Shown here: one piece after another, positions 27,321 through 35,591 of the stretch
Layout of the letters: the number at the start of each line of letters is the position of its first letter
How positions within the stretch are numbered: the first letter of the stretch is position 1
From: RFSX01 sp964567435
Lineage (GTDB): Bacteria; Bacteroidota; Bacteroidia; Chitinophagales; Saprospiraceae
Assembly: GCA_964567435.1 (NCBI GenBank)
Contig: CAZMMQ010000015.1
Span: 1 to 64,000, forward strand
Direction: 5' to 3'
DNA: 64,000 bases
The notes under the pieces: model-generated
What the model was told of the DNA's origin: nothing
What the model saw: only the letters and a program-made list of their open reading frames with translations
Databases searched by the model: none
Made by a program: the position numbers and the translations under genes

Positions 27321-29219
27321 ATGACCACTCAAATAAGAGACTTAGCCCATTATAAAGAGCTATATAAGCAAAGTGTAGAAACACCAGAAAAATTCTGGGA
27401 CACAGAGGCCCAAACGTTCACTTGGTTTGAACAGTATGATAAAGTCTGTGAATGGAACTTTACAGAACCTAACGTGAAATGGTTCATCAATGGTAAGATG
27501 AACATAAGCTACAATTGTCTGGATAGACATCTGATAGACAAAGCAGATCAAGTGGCCATTCTTTGGGAACCTAATGAGCCAGATGAAGAAGCCGTTAAGT
27601 ACACCTACCAAGAATTACATGACGAAGTCTGTAGATGTGCCAATGCCCTAAAAAGTTTTGGGATCGAAAAAGGAGACAGAGTCATAGTCTATATGCCGAT
27701 GCTGGCCGAGCTGGCCATCGTGCTATTGGCTTGTTCTCGTATAGGGGCTGTGCATTCTGTAGTCTACTGTGGATTCTCGGCACAAGCTATTGCAGACCGG
27801 ACCGATGATGCACAAGCTAAAATGATAATTTGCTCTGACTACAACAGAAGAGGCCCTAAAAATATTCCAGTAAAAGCTGTCGTAGACGAAGCGATGAACA
27901 TCGGATGTAACAGTGTGGAGACAGTACTTGTGCACAGAAACACTGGAGGCGAAGTCAACTGGAGTGATGATACAGACAGATGGTATCATGAAGAAACATC
28001 TGACCAATCGCCTTTCTGTGCAGCTGAGGAAATGGATGCCGAAGACTTGCACTTTATTCTCTACACTTCAGGATCTACAGGTAAGCCAAAAGGTGTAGTA
28101 CATACCTGCGGTGGGTACATGGTCTATGCTTGTTTTTCTTTCAGAAATGTATTTCAATATAAGCCAGGAGACATCTACTGGTGCTCCGCAGATATAGGCT
28201 GGATTACAGGCCATAGTTATATCGTCTATGGACCACTGCTTGCAGGGGCAACATCCTTAATGTTTGAGGGGGTGCCTACTTATCCAGATGCTGGCCGTTT
28301 TTGGGAGGTATGTGAAAAGTATAAAGTGACCCAGTTTTACACAGCACCTACTGCCATACGTGCACTCATGGCACATGGGAATGAATATCCAAACAAGTAT
28401 GACTTGTCTTCTATAAAAGTATTAGGCTCAGTAGGCGAACCTATAAATGAAGAAGCATGGCATTGGTATGATAAAGAAGTAGGAAAAGGCAGAGCACCCA
28501 TCGTAGACACCTACTTCCAAACCGAAAATGGTGGCATAATGCTGACGCCGTTCCCGGGCATTACAGACACGAAACCAACCTACGCTGCCTACCCTATGCC
28601 AGGCATCCAACCTATACTTGTAGACAAGGAAGGCAAAGAGATTACAGAAAACAATGTGGAAGGATTACTCTGTATAAAGCATCCGTGGCCGTCTATGCTC
28701 AGAACGACTTACGGCGACCATGAGAGATGCAGACAGATGTATTTTTCTACGTTTAAAAATCTGTACTTCACCGGAGATGGTGCACGGCGAGATGATGAAG
28801 GAAGAATCAGAATTATAGGCCGTGTAGATGATGTCATCAATGTGTCAGGACACAGAATGGGAACTGCAGAAGTAGAAAACGCTATCAACGAACATCCCAA
28901 TGTTGTAGAATCCGCAGTCGTAGGTTATCCGCATCCTATCAAAGGCCAAGGCATCTACGCTTATGTCATATGTGTAGACAAGGAACTTGATGATGAATTT
29001 AGAAAAGAAATAAAAGACGTTGTCACCAAAGAAATAGGTCCAATTGCTAAGCCGGACCTTATTCAGTTTGTCACAGGTTTGCCAAAGACACGTTCAGGTA
29101 AAATAATGAGACGGATACTCAGAAAAATTGCAGCCAACGAATCTGATAAGATAGGTGATATAACAACTATAAAGAATCCTGAGGTTGTAGATTTGATTAA
29201 GGGAGGGGTACTGGTATAA
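27321..29219 (+). CDS. acs: Acetyl-CoA synthetase
   Basis: A 632-residue AMP-forming acetate:CoA ligase with the P-loop LYTSGSTGKPKGVVHT at about 250, the adenylate motif VDTYFQTENGG, YFTGDGARRDDEG, and the C-terminal catalytic lysine in KTRSGKIMRRILRKIA, the usual acetylation-controlled site. It makes acetyl-CoA from acetate, ATP and CoA. The length is about 20 residues below E. coli Acs. It follows the symporter genes after a 523-base gap holding a gene relic. Confidence 0.95.
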   Translation: MTTQIRDLAHYKELYKQSVETPEKFWDTEAQTFTWFEQYDKVCEWNFTEPNVKWFINGKMNISYNCLDRHLIDKADQVAILWEPNEPDEEAVKYTYQELHDEVCRCANALKSFGIEKGDRVIVYMPMLAELAIVLLACSRIGAVHSVVYCGFSAQAIADRTDDAQAKMIICSDYNRRGPKNIPVKAVVDEAMNIGCNSVETVLVHRNTGGEVNWSDDTDRWYHEETSDQSPFCAAEEMDAEDLHFILYTSGSTGKPKGVVHTCGGYMVYACFSFRNVFQYKPGDIYWCSADIGWITGHSYIVYGPLLAGATSLMFEGVPTYPDAGRFWEVCEKYKVTQFYTAPTAIRALMAHGNEYPNKYDLSSIKVLGSVGEPINEEAWHWYDKEVGKGRAPIVDTYFQTENGGIMLTPFPGITDTKPTYAAYPMPGIQPILVDKEGKEITENNVEGLLCIKHPWPSMLRTTYGDHERCRQMYFSTFKNLYFTGDGARRDDEGRIRIIGRVDDVINVSGHRMGTAEVENAINEHPNVVESAVVGYPHPIKGQGIYAYVICVDKELDDEFRKEIKDVVTKEIGPIAKPDLIQFVTGLPKTRSGKIMRRILRKIAANESDKIGDITTIKNPEVVDLIKGGVLV

Positions 29220-29352
29220 ACCTAGAGGAGAGCTGGTTAAAACTCAGCATGATGCGAATGTTCAGAATTGATTTCATATTTTACCATTGTAGGATAATAT
29301 GGACACAAATCTTCAACCATAAATTATGTCTTTAAATCCAGAATCAAATCCT

Positions 29353-29391
29353 CCAAACTAAGAACTGTTTGTTAACTGAGAAGCTGGATAA
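29353..29391 (+). repeat. Interspersed intergenic repeat, copy B
   Basis: This stretch starts CCAAACTAAGAACTGTTTG and matches copy A at 17329-17367 at 34 of 39 positions by hand alignment, including an unbroken 12-base match (AACTGTTTGTTA). It lies 134 bases after the acs stop codon. Confidence 0.55.
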
Positions 29392-29479
29392 GTTTCATAG
29401 AAAACCCAAACGGAAGGAGAGTACTGATTGTAATCTAACTTACAGCTATCACAGCGTTCCGCACTTTATATCTATAATG

Positions 29480-29512
29480 AAAAAGAGGCTGACACTAATG
29501 CATCAACCTCTT
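29480..29512 (-). terminator. Terminator of the lipoprotein gene at 29532
   Basis: On the minus strand AAGAGGTTGA pairs with TCAGCCTCTT (one mismatch) and is followed by a T run. It begins 20 bases after the stop codon of the gene at 29532-29906. A diverged copy of the same hairpin lies at 30129-30161 at the same distance from another stop codon. Confidence 0.65.
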
Positions 29513-29531
29513 ATTATAACTTATAGTATAC

Positions 29532-29906
29532 TTACTTAGTAACAACGTATTCACATCTAGAGCTCTCATTGTCTACAGTAAATACAGAGCTAAGTGTCAA
29601 ATCATTACCATCTAGATCAACAGATAGATCTAGAGTCAACGTACCATCAGAATCAGACATATCAACATTACATCCATCAAATGGTAATGGGTCAAATTCT
29701 GCTGTCGATACATCAGTTGCAATAAGAAAGACGATCATATCATCTCCTTCTGCTGTCACAGTTATTATCGCATCTGTTGTTTCGCCATTACAATCTTCTG
29801 TTCCTGTGTAAGTCCCAAGCCAATCAGCTTGAACACAATCATCGTCTCCTCCACATGAGGATAGAGTAAAAAGTAAAGCAAGAATTAAAAATAAATTCAG
29901 TTTCAT
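29532..29906 (-). CDS. Small secreted lipoprotein of unknown function
   Basis: This 124-residue protein has a type II signal peptide (about residues 1-18, lipobox SSCG) followed by GGDDD, an acidic tether of the kind seen on Bacteroidota surface lipoproteins. The body is acidic and beta-rich, with four further cysteines (in DDCVQ, TEDCNG, DGCNVD and SRCEYV) likely forming two disulfides. It resembles the many small beta-sandwich lipoproteins of the phylum. It has no linked pathway, but a decayed relative of its 3' end lies next door at 30129-30279. Confidence 0.75.
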   Translation of the reverse strand: MKLNLFLILALLFTLSSCGGDDDCVQADWLGTYTGTEDCNGETTDAIITVTAEGDDMIVFLIATDVSTAEFDPLPFDGCNVDMSDSDGTLTLDLSVDLDGNDLTLSSVFTVDNESSRCEYVVTK

Positions 29907-30128
29907 AGTTGTGAAAATTTATATAGAATAATTGAATTAGTACTAGTTTTTGGTCAAATGGATTTCAGAAGTCAAAAAATAAGCTATAGGAAGATTGGAG
30001 TTGAAATTTCTATAAGCAAAGAGTTAATTGCTGTAAAGGTATGTAATAAATAAATATATATGTAATTTGTATATGTCTATATTGATGATGGTTTCTACAT
30101 CATCTCTCTTCATAACATATACAACCTA
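29907..30128. other. Intergenic stretch upstream of the small lipoprotein gene
   Basis: This 222-base very AT-rich stretch should hold the promoter of the minus-strand lipoprotein gene. No convincing promoter pair, open frame or repeat could be picked out by eye. Confidence 0.4.
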
Positions 30129-30279
30129 AAAAGGGGCTGACACTAAATGTATCAACCTCTTGATATAATTTATAGGATAGTTATCTTGATTCTATATGTA
30201 CACAACTTGTACTTGCAAAGCCTTTAACAATCAAATTGTTAAGTGTCAATGAATCATCCTCTAAAAATCTAGTAAAACT
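30129..30279 (-). pseudogene. Decayed 3' copy of the small lipoprotein gene with its terminator
   Basis: Directly after the stop codon of the gene at 30280, the same minus-strand frame runs 32 more codons to a TAA at 30181-30183. Its last 25 residues (including DSLTLNNLIVKGF and SCVHIESR) align without gaps with the last 25 of the 29532 lipoprotein (NDLTLSSVFTV and RCEYVVTK). The hairpin at 30129-30161 copies the 29480 terminator, again 20 bases after the stop. A truncated duplicate, possibly joined to the MbnP-like gene, is the simplest reading. Confidence 0.5.
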
Positions 30280-31035
30280 TTACTGTTCTATAGCTGCAGC
30301 CAAACCATCAGACAAAAATGCCATTCGTACTAATGTAGGGTCATCTAGTGTATGTAATCGAGCACCTTCCCCTGTTATGTCATAGACTTCTCCAGCTTCA
30401 TCTTGGAAGATTTCTTGGATGTCTATTATAATATCTATTGGCTCAGATAAGTCGTTTACGTCAAGGGAGATTGGTCGCATAACGGCATTAGACCCAAGGT
30501 GTAAGGTGAATGATTCTCCATTATCAGTAATGCCATTTTGATTATAATCTATTATACCTTCCAATTTGATAAAGATGAAACTCTCCCATGATCTCCAATA
30601 CTCTGCTGAGCGGGAAAGCGGGCTGGTAGATCTGTAATCTTCTGGAACAGTGGCATTTTGAGCTTCATTAAGACCAACATTAAAGCTAAGTTGGTTCACA
30701 TTTGTAAGGTCAGTGCCACCTAAATTGACCATTAATCCTTCAGTTGCTCCTTCTAAACTGATGTGTGAATCTGTCATATCAAAATATTCTACTTCTGATA
30801 TTGCCTCAGTATCTCCATTAGCATTTGATAGCGTTATATCAGACATAAAGAAGCTGACTCTTTTCATCTGCATGATTTCGCCATTGGGATAGGTGGCATC
30901 TTGAAACATAACTAATGGAGCTCCATCGTACTCCAATTTGAAATTTAATTCGACAGTTGAATCATTATCTGTACCACAAGAAATGAATAGCATGAGAATG
31001 AATAATGTGAATATGAAGAGAAGACGATGGTTCAT
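30280..31035 (-). CDS. MbnP-like lipoprotein, candidate copper-binding
   Basis: The ATG at 31035 gives a 251-residue protein with a clean lipoprotein signal (lipobox FISCG). An upstream ATG at 31074 would add a non-signal leader and was rejected. The core (LNFKLEYDGAPLVM and MKRVSFFMSDITLS, then an LGG...NQLSFNVGLN segment) matches the MbnP domain, known from partners of MbnH di-heme proteins and linked to copper or oxidised tryptophan. No MbnH gene is adjacent. The C terminus ends just before a frame remnant related to the neighbouring lipoprotein. Confidence 0.75.
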   Translation of the reverse strand: MNHRLLFIFTLFILMLFISCGTDNDSTVELNFKLEYDGAPLVMFQDATYPNGEIMQMKRVSFFMSDITLSNANGDTEAISEVEYFDMTDSHISLEGATEGLMVNLGGTDLTNVNQLSFNVGLNEAQNATVPEDYRSTSPLSRSAEYWRSWESFIFIKLEGIIDYNQNGITDNGESFTLHLGSNAVMRPISLDVNDLSEPIDIIIDIQEIFQDEAGEVYDITGEGARLHTLDDPTLVRMAFLSDGLAAAIEQ

Positions 31036-31157
31036 AGTTTGATATTTGTTTGGAAAATGAACGTAAAAATTCATTGATTTGATTTGAAATTATGCAAGAA
31101 TGAGATTTATATAAAGAATTAAGTATGGATGAAGACAAATCTGTAGTAAATCATAAG

Positions 31158-31628
31158 TTAATCATCAACAGGAATGGCACTTGTGTTCTTTCTTTCTGAA
31201 AGCGAAAATCTAGATTCAACCTTTCCAATATTGGGAATAACGGAGAGTTTTTCCATAATAAAAGTATTGTAGGCCTCTATATTTTCAAGTACTAATTTCA
31301 ACATCACATCTGCATCTCCACTAATGTGGTGACATTCTATCACTTCTGGACATTGACAAACGGCCTCTATAAAGCTGTTCAATGCATTTTTACCATGCTG
31401 GCTTATAGATATATGTACGAAAACTGTTAGGCTTTTCCCAATCATTTTTTGGTCTACGATAGCCACGTATTTTTTAATTATACCACTGTTTTCCATTCTT
31501 TTTATCCTATCGAAAATTGGTGTTGTGGATAGATTAAGTTGGGAGGCCATGTCCTTTATAGTAGCTCTGCCATTATCTTGCATTATCCGTAGTATGGCTT
31601 TTTCAAAATCATCTAAATCTGCTTTCAT
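31158..31628 (-). CDS. Lrp/AsnC-family transcriptional regulator
   Basis: A 156-residue regulator with an N-terminal winged helix (DFEKAILRIMQDNGRATIKD and SQLNLSTTPIFDRIKRMENS, residues 6-60) and a C-terminal RAM ligand-binding domain (PEVIECHHISGDADVMLKL). Family members sense amino acids. It is divergent from phenylalanine hydroxylase across 161 bases, so it most likely controls aromatic amino acid catabolism in response to phenylalanine, tyrosine or tryptophan. That assignment is from position. Confidence 0.92.
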   Translation of the reverse strand: MKADLDDFEKAILRIMQDNGRATIKDMASQLNLSTTPIFDRIKRMENSGIIKKYVAIVDQKMIGKSLTVFVHISISQHGKNALNSFIEAVCQCPEVIECHHISGDADVMLKLVLENIEAYNTFIMEKLSVIPNIGKVESRFSLSERKNTSAIPVDD

Positions 31629-31676
31629 AATTTTCTTCTTTGTAAATTGTCAATCACCATTCAAATAATAATATTA

Positions 31677-31779
31677 TTACTTATAAGTCAACTATTAAGT
31701 AAATATATTCCTATTGTTTTTAACAAATAAGAAAATAATGACTCAATATGTTACTTATATGTAGTTTTATTACTTATTA
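31677..31779. promoter_or_regulatory. Three TTACTTAT repeats in the lrp/phhA divergent region
   Basis: TTACTTAT occurs starting at 31677, 31751 and 31770, within the 161-base gap between the Lrp-family gene and phenylalanine hydroxylase. The copies sit where Lrp-type operators and both promoters are expected. The region is extremely AT-rich, which weakens the case. Confidence 0.35.
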
Positions 31780-31789
31780 ATCGAGATAA

Positions 31790-32581
31790 ATGAGCCGTAT
31801 AACAAACTTAGATATAGACTCTATCAAGGAGAGCGACTTGCTAAAGGGATTCGATTTTAAAGCCTATGACGATGGTGACAGAGAGCGATGGCGAGCTCTG
31901 TTGGACGGTGTTCTTAGTGCCCAGCAGGGTATAGCTTGTGACTCTTATACCAATGGCATGACTGCATTAGGTGAAAGCTTTTCAGAATTGCCCAATCTGG
32001 AAGAGTTGAATCATAAGTTAGAGCAGCAAACAGGCTGGCGAGTGATGGCTGTCAATGGACTGCTCCCTTGCGAAGACTTTTATAAGTTGTTGTCCAAAAA
32101 GATATTTCCTTCGGCGACCTTTGTGAGAGATTGGCATTCACAGGCATTTACAGGATATCCCGACATCTTTCATGATGTAGTTGGGCATTTGCCATTATTC
32201 TTCGATAAGAAATTTTCTGATTTTGTTTCCAAGTCCTCTGGACTGATTTACGACATATTGAGAAATACACCATATGGAGCGGAAAAGGAAAAGATGATTC
32301 AAAATTTTAGCAGATATGGCTGGTTTACCTGGGAAGCAGGTCTTATCAAAGAAAACGGTATTCCTAAAGCCTACGGCGGCGCAATTTTGTCATCATCGGG
32401 AGAGACTGAGAATGTCAGAGTCAGTGGATTTGATAAGTTTGACTTACAAGAAGTCTTTAATCAATCATATACCGATAAGGAATTTAGTATCCGATACTTT
32501 ATTATAGATTCTTATGATGATTTATTTGCTAGCTTAGAGCAAATCAAAAATCAATACAACATTGATAAGTCTATAAACTAA
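31790..32581 (+). CDS. phhA: Phenylalanine 4-monooxygenase
   Basis: A 263-residue bacterial-type aromatic amino acid hydroxylase without the regulatory domain of the animal enzymes. The iron ligands are the two histidines of PDIFHDVVGHLPLFFD and the glutamate of WFTWEAGLIKEN. It turns phenylalanine into tyrosine using oxygen and tetrahydropterin. It is first in an operon whose next gene recycles the pterin, and it is divergent from an Lrp-type regulator. Confidence 0.95.
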   Translation: MSRITNLDIDSIKESDLLKGFDFKAYDDGDRERWRALLDGVLSAQQGIACDSYTNGMTALGESFSELPNLEELNHKLEQQTGWRVMAVNGLLPCEDFYKLLSKKIFPSATFVRDWHSQAFTGYPDIFHDVVGHLPLFFDKKFSDFVSKSSGLIYDILRNTPYGAEKEKMIQNFSRYGWFTWEAGLIKENGIPKAYGGAILSSSGETENVRVSGFDKFDLQEVFNQSYTDKEFSIRYFIIDSYDDLFASLEQIKNQYNIDKSIN

Positions 32582-32592
32582 AGAAAGTCAAT

Positions 32593-32832
32593 ATGGCCTG
32601 GGAAGAAAGAGAAAATGCGCTGCATGCGACATTTGAATTCAAAGACTTCATCGAAGCTTTTGGCTTCATGACTGCTGTTGCTATGCTCGCTGAAAAACAA
32701 AACCATCATCCCGAGTGGCATAATGTATGGAATAAGGTGACTATTAAGCTTACTACTCATGATGCTGGCAATATAGTGACCGAAAAAGACAGACAATTAG
32801 CAGATTCTATTACCAATCTAATCAGTTCGTGA
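32593..32832 (+). CDS. phhB: 4a-hydroxytetrahydrobiopterin dehydratase
   Basis: A 79-residue pterin-4a-carbinolamine dehydratase, slightly shorter than usual, with the catalytic histidine pair in AEKQNHHPEWHNVWNKV and the family end TEKDRQLADSI. It dehydrates the oxidised pterin released by phenylalanine hydroxylase, whose gene ends 11 bases upstream. The stop overlaps the next start. Confidence 0.92.
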   Translation: MAWEERENALHATFEFKDFIEAFGFMTAVAMLAEKQNHHPEWHNVWNKVTIKLTTHDAGNIVTEKDRQLADSITNLISS

Positions 32833-33239
32833 TGGGCATATTTGCAGATGATTTAGATCTTATAAAACTGGCCATTGGTCTATTTTGGGCAATTTTGTTT
32901 CTACAATCGGGAATGGATAAAGTTTTGGATTGGAAAGGTAACGCCTCTTGGCTCACTTCACACTTTGGAAAAACATTACTCAAAGGCGTTGTCACGCCAA
33001 TGCTTGGTATCCTTGCTCTTGTAGAGCTGGTAGCTGGCGGACTAAGTTTGGCAGGTGCAGTTCAGGTTGTCCTTTCTGGAAAATCATATTGGTTGAGTTT
33101 GGGTGTAATCACATCCATTGTAGCCCTACTCATGTTATTTTTTGGACAAAGACTAGCCAAAGACTATGATGGCGCAAAAACAATTAGTATATACTTTGGT
33201 GTTGCTCTATTGAGCTGCATGATACTCATTAATCACTAG
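32832..33239 (+). CDS. DoxX-like integral membrane protein
   Basis: This 135-residue protein has four hydrophobic segments (about 10-28, 50-75, 80-105 and 112-132), as in the DoxX/SURF4 family. The start ATG at 32832 overlaps the stop of the dehydratase (TGATG), so translation is coupled; GTG at 32829 is an alternative. DoxX-like proteins are poorly understood membrane proteins sometimes linked to oxygen- or thiol-dependent chemistry. Its fixed place in a phenylalanine hydroxylase operon is unexplained. Confidence 0.75.
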   Translation: MGIFADDLDLIKLAIGLFWAILFLQSGMDKVLDWKGNASWLTSHFGKTLLKGVVTPMLGILALVELVAGGLSLAGAVQVVLSGKSYWLSLGVITSIVALLMLFFGQRLAKDYDGAKTISIYFGVALLSCMILINH

Positions 33240-33259
33240 TTATTTCAATCCTTAATCAC

Positions 33260-34372
33260 ATGGCCAAATCACAAATCAATATTTTCAAAGAATCTCTAAT
33301 GCCATCAGGTGGCTATAAGGGCGGAAAGAGCAAAGCAGAAGTTGCTAAACTAATAGGCCGTAAAAAAGTATACAAACTCTCCTCCAATGAAAACTACCTA
33401 GGGCCTTCTCCCAGGGCTATAAAAGCAATGAAGGCTGAACTCACACAACTCAATATCTATCCTGAGCGAACTGATGCTACACTAAGAACCGCCTTGTCGA
33501 CATTCTATGGAGGTTTACTCCAGCCCAACCAGTTTGTGACAGATAATAGTGGGGTAGCTCTATTAGAGATGATAGAGAGGGCTTTCTTGGTGCCTGGAAG
33601 TGAAGTGATTATCTGCAATCCTGCATTCAAGCCATACCACATGTTTGCCAAAAAAATGGGTGCAACTGTAAAGGATGTGCCATTGAAAGGCAAGTACTTT
33701 CGCCTAGATATTCCAGGTATACTAAAAGCAATTACAAAGAAAACCAGACTACTTTTTCTATGTAGTCCCAATAATCCAACGGGTACCCATATCCCCAAAG
33801 CACAACTTGATGAACTATTGCCACAAATGCCTCAGCATGTGGTTACTGTATACGATGAGGTATATTATCAGTTTGCTGATGCAGAAGACTTCACCACAGC
33901 ACTACCATATGTGAAAGCTGACCTTCAAGTCATAGGTGTAAATAGTTTTTCTAAAGCTTATGGCCTTGCAGGTATGCGTATAGGTTATGGATATACAACA
34001 GAGAAGATTGCCAGATACATTGCACAATTATGTCGACCTTTCCATATCAACACGACTGGACTAGTCTCCGCAATAGCTGCTCTTGAGGATAGTAATCACA
34101 TCAAGAAGACAGTGAGTATGGTTCTTGAAGAAAAGCATTATATATACCAAGGACTAGAAAAATTAGGTGTCAAATACTGGCCTACACAAGCCAACTTTAT
34201 TACTATCAAACCTAAAATGAAAGACACGGTGCTAGAGATGGAAATGCTCAAGCAAGGCATCATGGTTAGACCAGTCGCAAACTTTGGTGCTAAGGGCTGT
34301 ATTAGGGTGACTATCGGAGATCGTCAGGCTAATCAAGCCTATTTGAGGGCACTAAAGAAAGTCCTTTCTTAG
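33260..34372 (+). CDS. PLP-dependent aminotransferase, HisC-like, probably for aromatic amino acids
   Basis: This 370-residue class I/II aminotransferase of the HisC branch has KLSSNENYLGPSP at the N terminus, LCSPNNPTGTHIP, VYDEVYYQF, and the PLP lysine in NSFSKAYGLAGMRIGYG. HisC-like enzymes often act on phenylalanine, tyrosine or tryptophan as well as histidinol phosphate. No histidine biosynthesis gene is near and it follows the phenylalanine hydroxylase genes by 20 bases, so an aromatic substrate is favoured. Confidence 0.88.
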   Translation: MAKSQINIFKESLMPSGGYKGGKSKAEVAKLIGRKKVYKLSSNENYLGPSPRAIKAMKAELTQLNIYPERTDATLRTALSTFYGGLLQPNQFVTDNSGVALLEMIERAFLVPGSEVIICNPAFKPYHMFAKKMGATVKDVPLKGKYFRLDIPGILKAITKKTRLLFLCSPNNPTGTHIPKAQLDELLPQMPQHVVTVYDEVYYQFADAEDFTTALPYVKADLQVIGVNSFSKAYGLAGMRIGYGYTTEKIARYIAQLCRPFHINTTGLVSAIAALEDSNHIKKTVSMVLEEKHYIYQGLEKLGVKYWPTQANFITIKPKMKDTVLEMEMLKQGIMVRPVANFGAKGCIRVTIGDRQANQAYLRALKKVLS

Positions 34373-34999
34373 GCATAAGAATTATGGTATAAGGATTTCT
34401 AGATTACCAATACACCTATTTATTTGTAAAAAAATAGTTACCATCCAGCAAAGAATGAAAAATAGATGATTCTGTAAAAAAATCAACATAAAACATTTAA
34501 AGATTGTCATTCCATGACTAATTCTATTAGGGATGTTTGTGTTTAGTCAATGAGAATTGTATGTTTCAAACCTCCCTATCTTTTCAAAGGCATTAGCTTT
34601 TGATTTATTAGTAGGAATTCCAATTATATACTACATTTTACAGAACAAGCTAATTCCTGATATAGGAAATTGTTTAAGATGTTCACTGTATGTCTCTTTA
34701 TTTCGACATTACTCATAAAGTCTTTGGGATACAGAAGGAATACGAATCAATTGGCTTATACGTTGATAAATCTGAACTATTACTCAAACAAGTAAATTAT
34801 CAACTTTAGAAAAGAGAGCCAGATGGTAACAAACTGTGACCACATTAAAGGCTACCGCCTACGTTGGATACAGCCGATCCGTTGAACTGCACAATAGAAA
34901 AATCTGGTTTGAGAATAATACAATTGAAAGTTCCAACTTGTTGTTTACCGTTCCAAAAGCATAAAGATGCAACCATATGTGCTAAACCTTATTACCATC
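34373..34999. other. 627-base intergenic gap with gene relics
   Basis: This gap separates the phenylalanine and tryptophan operons. It contains a relic of a membrane protein (34554-34718, listed separately) and a short open stretch near 34840-34960 with no start and no recognisable product. Nothing else, including tRNA or terminators, was recognised. Confidence 0.45.
34554..34718 (+). pseudogene. Relic of a membrane protein
   Basis: After a TGA at 34551, 54 codons read ELYVSNLPIFSKALAFD followed by a hydrophobic stretch (LLVGIPIIYYILQNKLIPD), a pattern seen in multi-pass membrane proteins. The frame then breaks at TAA 34716-34718. There is no ATG and no remaining body, so this looks like a decayed fragment. 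The family is not identified. Confidence 0.35.
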
Positions 35000-35413
35000 T
35001 TACTCCTTTGCCCATCTATCACTTTTCTTAAGCAATTTTTTCAGTACTGACATATCTATATCCTCTAGTTTTTTGATGTACAGACAACCTTTACCTGTCT
35101 TATGAGGGCCTAGTTTTTCTAAGAGGTCCACCTCCTCATTAATGTCGTACATCAAATAGATAGACATGTGTTTGCTGCCTGGAGAAAAGCCAACATTGAA
35201 CCACTCATATTCTTCTCCATTCTTTCTTTTGTAGCTATATTTTCCAAAAGCGATAATACTGACACCCCATATTTTAGGTTCTTCTTTGCGGATGGATTTT
35301 AGTTTCTTAAGTAGGGTCTTTGCATCTGACCTTCTTGTTTTATTCTTGACTTGGCTGATATACTCATCGACATCTCTGTCAGTCTCAGTATTTGCCAGCG
35401 TTTTCTTTGTCAT
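35000..35413 (-). CDS. DUF1801 (YdhG-like) protein
   Basis: The ATG at 35413 gives 137 residues in one DUF1801 domain: RDVDEYISQVKNKTRRSDAK at the start, WGVSIIAFGKYSYKRKNG in the middle and GKGCLYIKKLEDIDMSVLKK at the end. An upstream ATG at 35467 adds a leader that does not fit the family. The function of DUF1801 proteins is not established. It is divergent from the tryptophan dioxygenase gene. Confidence 0.82.
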   Translation of the reverse strand: MTKKTLANTETDRDVDEYISQVKNKTRRSDAKTLLKKLKSIRKEEPKIWGVSIIAFGKYSYKRKNGEEYEWFNVGFSPGSKHMSIYLMYDINEEVDLLEKLGPHKTGKGCLYIKKLEDIDMSVLKKLLKKSDRWAKE

Positions 35414-35591
35414 ATTAGGTAAGTGGTATTCAAAGTTGTTCCAAATATAGGTATAGAAGTCTATCAAAATTCCTTGATGCTAAGTATAATTTGTTCGACA
35501 TGAATATGTTGGTTCTTATGTGATAATTCTATGATGGATTGCTACATAACATCTTTATATTGTGCTTACATCAAGCTGTAGACTCGGACAT

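Larger units (their letters stand above)
29220..29531. other. Intergenic gap after acs
   Basis: This 312-base gap holds copy B of the interspersed repeat (29353-29391) and the terminator of the minus-strand lipoprotein gene (29480-29512). I see no open frame of note and no clear terminator for acs. Confidence 0.5.

Noticed and set aside
33260..34372. hisC of histidine biosynthesis
   Set aside because: No other his gene is present and the gene follows phenylalanine hydroxylase closely, so an aromatic aminotransferase is preferred and no symbol was given.
34805..34999. Slightly GC-richer stretch before the DUF1801 gene, possible tRNA or protein gene
   Set aside because: No cloverleaf can be folded from it. 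The one open stretch (about 39 codons from about 34840) has no start and no recognisable pattern.
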